NCBI GenBank assembly: GCA_004556965.1
Contig: SFFE01000027.1
Location: forward strand, 1-15,690
Source: Clostridiales bacterium
GTDB lineage: Bacteria; Bacillota; Clostridia; Oscillospirales; Oscillospiraceae
Reading direction: 5' to 3'
Length of the DNA: 15,690 nucleotides
In this document: piece after piece, positions 11,849-15,690 of the stretch
Layout of the letters: each line of letters begins with the position of its first letter
Position numbering within the stretch: the first letter of the stretch is position 1
Translations under genes and position numbers: made by a program
Notes under the pieces: generated by a model
Database searches by the model: none
What the model was told of the DNA's origin: nothing
Seen by the model: the letters and a program-made list of their open reading frames with translations, nothing else

Positions 11849-12295
11849 ATGCCCGCAGGAAGCAAGCCGAAATACTATCTGGTGGAAGCCAGCGTTCTGC
11901 CCGAAATTTTCGCCAAGGTCATCGAAGCCAAGGAGCTGCTGGAGACCGGCGAGGTGCGCACCGTGGCGCAGGCCGTGGCGCGGGTAGATATCAGCCGCAG
12001 CGCATTCTATAAATACAAGGACTATGTGTCCCCGTTTCAGGACATGTCGCGCGGACACCTCGTCACGTTCAATATGGAGCTGCGCGACCGGCAGGGCGTG
12101 CTGTCTTCCGTCCTTGCTATTTTTGCCGGAAACGGCGCAAATATACTGACGATCAACCAGAGCATCCCGACGAGCGGCGTCGCGCCCGTGACGATCACAG
12201 CGGCAACGGAGAATATGCGCATCACCATGGAGGCGTTTCTGGCTGCGGTCAAGGCCATCCACGGCGTGCTGCGCATTGACCTCGTGGCAGGATAA
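11849..12295 (+). CDS. pheB: UPF0735/PheB-like ACT-domain protein
   Basis: 148 residues. The ATG at 11849 has AGGGGG seven bases upstream; an in-frame TTG two codons earlier is less well placed. N-terminal part: YYLVEASVLPEIFAKVIEAK followed by a short helix-turn-helix-like stretch (VRTVAQAVARVDISRSAFYK). C-terminal ACT domain from about residue 70 (HLVTFNMELRDRQGVLSSVL...NILTINQSIP), a fold that binds amino acids, usually at dimer interfaces. In Bacillus the homologue lies beside pheA and is named pheB; a regulatory role in aromatic amino acid synthesis has been proposed but the mechanism is not established. Here it is monocistronic with its own promoter and terminator and no aromatic-pathway gene beside it. 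Confidence 0.85.
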   Translation: MPAGSKPKYYLVEASVLPEIFAKVIEAKELLETGEVRTVAQAVARVDISRSAFYKYKDYVSPFQDMSRGHLVTFNMELRDRQGVLSSVLAIFAGNGANILTINQSIPTSGVAPVTITAATENMRITMEAFLAAVKAIHGVLRIDLVAG

Positions 12296-12301
12296 GCCGC
12301 C

Positions 12302-12419
12302 ACGTCAGAACGGGCGCGCTCCATTTCGTTTCCGGCGCAAGCCGAAACCTTCCTGTCCGCTTCCCCGTTCTTCCTTCTCCCTCCGCAAGTCAAGCTTGCG
12401 GGCGGAGGGGCCTGCGAGC
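12302..12419. repeat. dispersed repeat, copy 2
   Basis: It begins ACGTCAGAACGG six bases after the ACT gene stop and shares blocks with 228-364 over about 75 bases, then diverges into its own GC-rich hairpin (CCGCAAG / CTTGCGG). It lies in the 3' untranslated region before the terminator, so it would be transcribed. No ORF fits. Confidence 0.55.
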
Positions 12420-12436
12420 CTTCTTTGACAAACTGA

Positions 12437-12480
12437 GCGGCTGGAAATCCGCCTGACGCGGACTTCCGGCCGCGTTTTTG
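12437..12480 (+). terminator. terminator of the ACT-domain gene
   Basis: 16-bp arms GCGGCTGGAAATCCGC (12437-12452) and GCGGACTTCCGGCCGC (12458-12473) with two mismatches, loop CTGAC, then GTTTTTG. Confidence 0.85.
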
Positions 12481-12540
12481 CGTACCGCGTAAAAAAGTTG
12501 GATTTTATTTGGACTTATAACAAGTTTTTAATAATTTATA

Positions 12541-12549
12541 TGGTATAAT
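12541..12549 (+). promoter_or_regulatory. extended -10 promoter of the DJ-1/DegV operon
   Basis: TGGTATAAT is a full extended -10 element. The -35 region (CAAGTT) is poor, which extended -10 promoters tolerate, and the sequence upstream is AT-rich. The start codon at 12593 is 44 bases downstream. Confidence 0.55.
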
Positions 12550-12592
12550 GATATGCTAAGTGAAATCTGTCTTGAGAACAGGAGGAATGCTT

Positions 12593-13144
12593 ATGAGCAA
12601 AGCGATTCTCTTTTTTGCAGATGGGCTGGAGGAATGCGAAGGTCTTCTGGTCGTCGATCTGCTGCGTCGGGCGGGGATCACGGTGCAGACCGTTTCGGTC
12701 TCCGGACGCGCGGAGGTCACCAGCTCTCACAACGTGACGCTCCGGTGCGACGCGGTAGCGGAGACCGCTGATCTCACGGACGCGGATGCCGTGGTGCTGC
12801 CCGGCGGGATGCCCGGTACAACGCACCTCGCCGAAAGTGCGCTCGTCGCACGCACCGTGCGCTCGTATGCTGCGCAGGGCAAACTCGTCGCCGCGATCTG
12901 CGCCGCGCCATCGGTGCTCGGCGGGCTCGGTCTGCTGCAGGGCAAGCGCGCCACGGTCTATCCGGGCTTTGAAGACAAGCTCACCGGCGCGACCTTGACC
13001 GACGGAGAATTCGTCACGGACAGCAATATCGTGACCGCTTGCGGTCTCGGCGCGGCGATCCCGTTCGCGCTGGAGCTGATCCGTCTGCTGGCGGGCGACG
13101 CCAAGGCCGCGCAGGTCCGCGCATCCATCGGCTACCGGCACTGA
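12593..13144 (+). CDS. DJ-1/PfpI-family protein
   Basis: 183 residues from the ATG at 12593 with AGGAGG nine bases upstream. It appears to be a single flavodoxin-like DJ-1 domain: opening AILFFADGLEECE with E16 in the place of the conserved DJ-1 Glu18, VVLPGGMPG loop (67-75), and the nucleophile elbow AAICAAPSVL with C103 as the reactive cysteine. Family members act as protein or small-molecule deglycases/glyoxalases, chaperones or related hydrolases; the DJ-1/YajL branch is the closest by length and motifs. Cytosolic. It is co-transcribed with the DegV gene 39 bases downstream; the pairing does not define a pathway. Confidence 0.92.
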   Translation: MSKAILFFADGLEECEGLLVVDLLRRAGITVQTVSVSGRAEVTSSHNVTLRCDAVAETADLTDADAVVLPGGMPGTTHLAESALVARTVRSYAAQGKLVAAICAAPSVLGGLGLLQGKRATVYPGFEDKLTGATLTDGEFVTDSNIVTACGLGAAIPFALELIRLLAGDAKAAQVRASIGYRH

Positions 13145-13183
13145 AATCCGAAAACTTTGATACCAGACAAGGAGGACACCATC

Positions 13184-14071
13184 ATGGCTGATTACGTACT
13201 GAGCTGCTGCTCCACTGCCGATCTGACCAAGGAGCACTTCGAGCAGCGCGGCATTTCCTATATCTGCTTCCACTTCGCGCTTAACGGCGTGGATTACGAC
13301 GACGATCTGGGGCAGTCGATCCCGTTCGACAAGTTCTATCAGGCGATGGCCGACGGCGCGGAGACCCGCACCTCGCAGGTAAACGTCTCGGAGTTCGTGG
13401 ACTATTTTTCGCGCTTTGCCGAGCAGGGCAAGGACATTTTGCACCTGTGCCTGTCCTCCGGCATCTCCGGCGTCATCAACTCCGCGCAGAACGCCGCCGA
13501 GATCGTGCGGGAGAAATATCCCGACCGGAAGATCTATGTGGTCGATTCGCTCGGCGCATCCTCCGGCTACGGTCTCATCATGGATAAGCTCGCCGACCTG
13601 CGTGACGAGGGCATGGACATCGACACGCTGCATGACTGGGTCGAGGCAAACAAGCTGAAGCTGCACCACTGGTTTTTCTCCACCGACCTGACGTTCTATG
13701 TCAAGGGCGGCCGCATCTCCAAGGCGGCCGGCGTGTTCGGCGGCATGCTGAACATCTGCCCGCTGCTGAACATGGACAATCTCGGCCGGCTCATCCCGCG
13801 TTCCAAGATTCGCGGCAAAAAGCGCGTGATTCAGGAGATCGTCGACCGCATGGAGGAATGCGCGGACGGCGGGCTGGACTACTCCGGCAAGTGCTACATT
13901 TCCAACTCCGCGTGCTACGACGACGCGCGCGCCGTTGCGGATCTGGTCGAGGCGCGGTTCCCGAAGCTCAACGGCAAGGTGGAGATCAACCACGTCGGCA
14001 CCACCATCGGCAGCCACACCGGTCCCGGCACCGTGGCGCTGTTCTTCTGGGGCAGCGAGCGCGTAAACTGA
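13184..14071 (+). CDS. DegV-family fatty-acid-binding protein
   Basis: 295 residues from the ATG at 13184 with AAGGAGG eight bases upstream; an in-frame ATG at 13157 lacks an RBS. DegV/FakB fold: N-terminal STADL motif (about 8-12; usually DS-(T/A)-x-L), TSQVNVSEF (about 67-75) for the family's TSQPS-like segment, LCLSSGISGVINSAQNAA (about 91-108) and the C-terminal HVGTTIGSHTGPGTVALFFWG (about 270-290) with the family GxxIGxHxGPG motif. Known members bind a fatty acid; FakB proteins present it to the kinase FakA for phosphorylation and incorporation into phospholipid. No fakA is visible in the window. Second gene of the operon with the DJ-1 gene, ended by a strong terminator. Confidence 0.93.
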   Translation: MADYVLSCCSTADLTKEHFEQRGISYICFHFALNGVDYDDDLGQSIPFDKFYQAMADGAETRTSQVNVSEFVDYFSRFAEQGKDILHLCLSSGISGVINSAQNAAEIVREKYPDRKIYVVDSLGASSGYGLIMDKLADLRDEGMDIDTLHDWVEANKLKLHHWFFSTDLTFYVKGGRISKAAGVFGGMLNICPLLNMDNLGRLIPRSKIRGKKRVIQEIVDRMEECADGGLDYSGKCYISNSACYDDARAVADLVEARFPKLNGKVEINHVGTTIGSHTGPGTVALFFWGSERVN

Positions 14072-14074
14072 ACC

Positions 14075-14115
14075 AAAAAGCTCCGCCCCCGGCAGCCGGG
14101 AGGCGGAGCTTTTTG
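14075..14115 (+). terminator. terminator of the DJ-1/DegV operon
   Basis: 13-bp stem AAAAAGCTCCGCC / GGCGGAGCTTTTT with an inner CCCGG/CCGGG stem. Symmetric A and T tracts let it work both ways. Confidence 0.9.
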
Positions 14116-14192
14116 CGCCGGCTCCACGGAACGTAGGTTGCAAAGCCGGCCCGCCTGCGGTATCGTAATGCCAAACGCAAGGAGGCGATCCG

Positions 14193-14330
14193 ATGACGGG
14201 TTATGTAACAGGCGGCGCGATCCGCGCGCTGCGCGAAAAGAAGGGCTTTACGCAAAAACAGCTCGCAGAGCGGCTGATGGTCAGCGACAAGGCCGTAAGC
14301 AAGTGGGAAACGGGGGGTTCACTTAGATAA
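14193..14330 (+). pseudogene. XRE regulator truncated by mobile DNA
   Basis: The ATG has GGAGG seven bases upstream. Residues 1-41 are a normal XRE N-terminus (GAIRALREKKGFTQKQLAER, then SDKAVSKWETG). In intact relatives, KWETG is followed by GLPDI-like sequence and a second half of the domain plus a C-terminal region. Here it breaks after the glycines into SLR and a stop, exactly where the sequence changes to GGTTCACTT and mobile-element DNA. The rest of the gene is not found in the window. The 45-residue product would lack the end of the DNA-binding domain. Confidence 0.85.
14314..14324 (+). repeat. 11-bp direct repeat, left copy
   Basis: GGGGTTCACTT at the junction between the broken XRE gene and mobile DNA. 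The identical 11 bases recur at 15579-15589, overlapping the right end of the IS element. It may be a remnant of an IS right end left by recombination, or a target duplication; the sequence alone does not decide. Confidence 0.4.
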
Positions 14331-14390
14331 AGATACCACATCAATCCCACGCTGACTTTTGCTCAACCGATACAGCCGGAGGGCTGGATA

Positions 14391-14406
14391 ACAAGAAAAG
14401 GCGGTA
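14391..14406 (+). repeat. 16-bp inverted repeat, left arm
   Basis: ACAAGAAAAGGCGGTA, the exact reverse complement of 15605-15620. The two arms enclose the IS element with only a few bases outside its left end and 18 bases outside its right end. Confidence 0.7.
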
Positions 14407-14453
14407 TGCGCTTAGACAGTATGGTATACTACTAACGAATGAGGTGTTGTTTT

Positions 14454-14718
14454 ATGCCAAAAGGAGTGCCGAACAAGAGGTATACTGGGGAATTCAAACA
14501 GGAAGTCGTTGAAATGATGCAGCGAGAAAAGCTGAGTCATAAAGAAGTGGCGCGGCTATACGGAATAACTGCACATGACCGTGTGGCCTCATGGGAACGG
14601 ATCTATCTGGAAGAATCTGCTGGCAGAAGTGCAGCGGCTAAGAGCTGAGAATGCATACCTAAAAAAATTGAATGCCTTGGTTGCCGAGAGGGTACGGCAA
14701 GAGAGAAAGCGAAAGTAA
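14454..14718 (+). pseudogene. orfA of the IS3-type element, internally deleted and frameshifted
   Basis: The start ATG at 14454 has GAGGTG seven bases upstream. The first part (MPKGVPNKRYTGEFKQEVVE...KLSHKEVARLYGITAHDRVA, then SWERIYLEE) is the helix-turn-helix half of an IS150-type OrfA. The normal Gly/Arg-rich middle is missing. After 14614 the original frame runs into unrelated residues and stops at 14648, while the expected leucine-zipper half (LLAEVQRLRAENAYLKKLNA) continues in another frame from 14617 to the stop at 14716-14718. An A7 run (14661-14667) in this half is the likely -1 slippage site that would make the OrfAB fusion. An out-of-frame internal deletion explains the break. Confidence 0.8.
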
Positions 14719-14753
14719 TATGGGAACTGAGGCATGAATACAAGCTGTCGCTG

Positions 14754-15557
14754 TTGCTGGATGTTGCCGGCCTCCCTCGCAGCACATATTATTACTACAC
14801 CAAGAAGCAGAAAGAACCAGATAAACACGCAGAACTGAAAGAAGAAATCTGCGCCATTGTCACTGAAAACAAGGGCCGATACGGCTACAGGAGAGTAACG
14901 CAGGAGCTACGGAACCGAGGCCTTCACTACAACCATAAGCTCGTCATGAAGCTCATGCGGCAGATGGGGTTGAGCAGTAAAGTACGGATGAAGAAGTATC
15001 GTTCTTACAAGGGTGAGGTCGGAAAAGTCGCTCCAAATCTGCTGGAAAGAGACTTCTATGCAGAGAAGCCAAATCAGAAATGGGTCACCGACGTAACGGA
15101 GTTCTCCCTGTTCGGTGAGAAGATGTATCTGTCACCCATCCTTGATCTGTGCAGCGAGAACCTGGTTAGTTATACTATTTCGGATCGGCCTGTACTCAGC
15201 ATGGTCACTTCCATGCTGGATGCTGCGTTTGCGACGATTCCAGATGATACAGGGCTGATTCTTCACTCTGACCAGGGCTGGCAATACCAGCACAAAAAAT
15301 ATCAAGAGATGCTAGATGGAAAAGGTATCCGGCAAAGCATGAGCCGTAAAGGCAACTGTCTGGACAATGCTGTGATGGAGAATTTCTTCGGTCTGCTCAA
15401 ATCGGAGCTTCTTTATCTCCAAGACTTTGACTCCTTGGAACACTTCAAGGCCGAACTGGTCGAATACCTCGATTACTACAATAACCGCAGGATCAAGCTA
15501 AAACTGAAGGGCCTGACACCTGCTCAACACAGATATCAGACCCTTCAGGCCGCTTAA
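14754..15557 (+). CDS. IS3-family transposase OrfB (DDE integrase core)
   Basis: 267 residues counted from a TTG at 14754. The frame is open upstream to the A7 slippage site at 14661-14667, so the natural product is expected to be a -1 frameshift fusion with OrfA rather than a free start. HTH_21 region (RYGYRRVTQELRNRGL), then the rve integrase core: D113 in WVTDVTEF, D173 in LHSDQGWQYQ, E209 in NAVMENFFG, giving the classic DD(35)E spacing. The C-terminal YYNNRRIKLKLKGLTPAQ is typical. The catalytic core is intact, so it could act in trans on complete copies elsewhere, provided OrfA is supplied by them. Confidence 0.93.
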   Translation: MLDVAGLPRSTYYYYTKKQKEPDKHAELKEEICAIVTENKGRYGYRRVTQELRNRGLHYNHKLVMKLMRQMGLSSKVRMKKYRSYKGEVGKVAPNLLERDFYAEKPNQKWVTDVTEFSLFGEKMYLSPILDLCSENLVSYTISDRPVLSMVTSMLDAAFATIPDDTGLILHSDQGWQYQHKKYQEMLDGKGIRQSMSRKGNCLDNAVMENFFGLLKSELLYLQDFDSLEHFKAELVEYLDYYNNRRIKLKLKGLTPAQHRYQTLQAA

Positions 15558-15578
15558 TTCAAAAAATGTCTAACTTTT

Positions 15579-15589
15579 GGGGTTCACTT
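15579..15589 (+). repeat. 11-bp direct repeat, right copy
   Basis: GGGGTTCACTT, identical to 14314-14324. The first eight bases are the outer end of the IS right terminus. Confidence 0.4.
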
Positions 15590-15604
15590 CATGGAGGGGT
15601 AGCG

Positions 15605-15620
15605 TACCGCCTTTTCTTGT
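15605..15620 (-). repeat. 16-bp inverted repeat, right arm
   Basis: TACCGCCTTTTCTTGT, exact reverse complement of 14391-14406. Confidence 0.7.
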
Positions 15621-15628
15621 GGGGGTTT

Positions 15629-15685
15629 CCAAAGGGGGCAACGCCCCCATTTGGCACACGACTTTGCGAAGCAAAGTGTAGTGTG
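15629..15685. other. two adjacent strong hairpins, possibly part of a transfer origin
   Basis: First stem CCAAAGGGGGC / GCCCCCATTTGG (15629-15654, one bulge, loop AAC); second CACAC..ACTTTGC / GCAAAGT..GTGTG (15655-15685, loop GAA). I recall similar hairpin pairs beside relaxase genes in gut integrative elements, but no relaxase is in the window, so the oriT reading is inference. Confidence 0.35.
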
Positions 15686-15690
15686 TTATA

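Larger units (their letters stand above)
14412..15586 (+). mobile_element. IS3-family (IS150-type) insertion sequence, left end lost
   Basis: About 1.18 kb. The right end is TGTCTAACTTTTGGGGTTCA (15567-15586), whose inverse TGAACCCCAAAAGTTAGACA should form the left end. On the left only TTAGACA (14412-14418) remains, so roughly 13 terminal bases are missing. Two reading frames in the -1 arrangement encode OrfA and OrfB. OrfB is complete with the DDE triad, but OrfA carries an internal deletion with frameshift. With one terminus gone and OrfA damaged, it should not be able to move by itself. Confidence 0.8.

Noticed and set aside
12536..14143. 535-aa open frame on the minus strand
   Set aside because: It lies opposite the DJ-1 and DegV genes, which have clear motifs, RBSs and a terminator; GC-rich coding DNA produces such shadows.

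Overview
The window looks like chromosomal DNA of a GC-rich, low-oxygen gut Clostridia, most likely an Oscillospiraceae-type organism (Oscillibacter/Flavonifractor/Dysosmobacter-like). The reasons are a type-3 (archaeal-like) prolyl-tRNA synthetase, UPF0735/PheB-type ACT, DegV and DJ-1 genes, a flavin ene-reductase of the BaiCD/BaiH kind, many strong rho-independent hairpins, and the palindromic repeat classes common in such genomes. Taxonomy is inference from gene content only.

Layout. (1) 1-715: a repeat-rich non-annotated stretch. It holds a REP/MITE-like palindrome, a dispersed repeat flanked by a 47-bp duplication, and what I read as a compact type I toxin-antitoxin locus: a 27-codon hydrophobic/basic peptide on the minus strand (488-571) with a near-consensus promoter, a 5' stem-loop and a ribosome-binding site (RBS) buried in a hairpin. 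A consensus plus-strand promoter (389-416) would drive a ~95-nt antisense RNA across its 3' end. (2) 716-1608: a small XRE regulator divergent from a 154-aa protein of unknown function. (3) 1664-3100: proS on the minus strand. (4) 3306-9679: a 475-aa XRE-type regulator divergent from a four-gene operon: MFS carrier, 638-aa Fe-S/FAD/FMN ene-reductase, SnoaL/BaiE-like dehydratase fold and NAD(H)-type SDR. The gene set matches the central part of the bile-acid 7-dehydroxylation (bai) operon (baiG, baiCD/baiH, baiE, baiA) without the CoA-ligase and CoA-transferase genes. It is a candidate uptake, oxidation, dehydration and ene-reduction pathway for a steroid-like or other alicyclic/aromatic substrate. 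(5) 9697-11231: terminator hairpins, then a DUF1700/HAAS-like membrane protein carrying eight identical-length 39-bp repeats and probably starting at an AUC codon, translationally coupled to a 65-aa membrane peptide. (6) 11292-12295: a YdcZ-type small transporter divergent from an ACT-domain protein. (7) 12593-14071: a DJ-1/PfpI protein and a DegV lipid-binding protein in one operon. (8) 14193-15690: an XRE gene cut after 42 codons by mobile DNA. The mobile DNA contains an IS3-family (IS150-type) element with an intact DDE transposase reading frame, a damaged orfA and a missing left terminus, flanked by inverted copies of a 16-bp sequence. The window ends in two strong hairpins resembling the transfer-origin region of an integrative element.

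The two places that most deserve follow-up are the candidate type I toxin/antisense RNA pair at 423-650 and the bai-like operon at 4734-9679.
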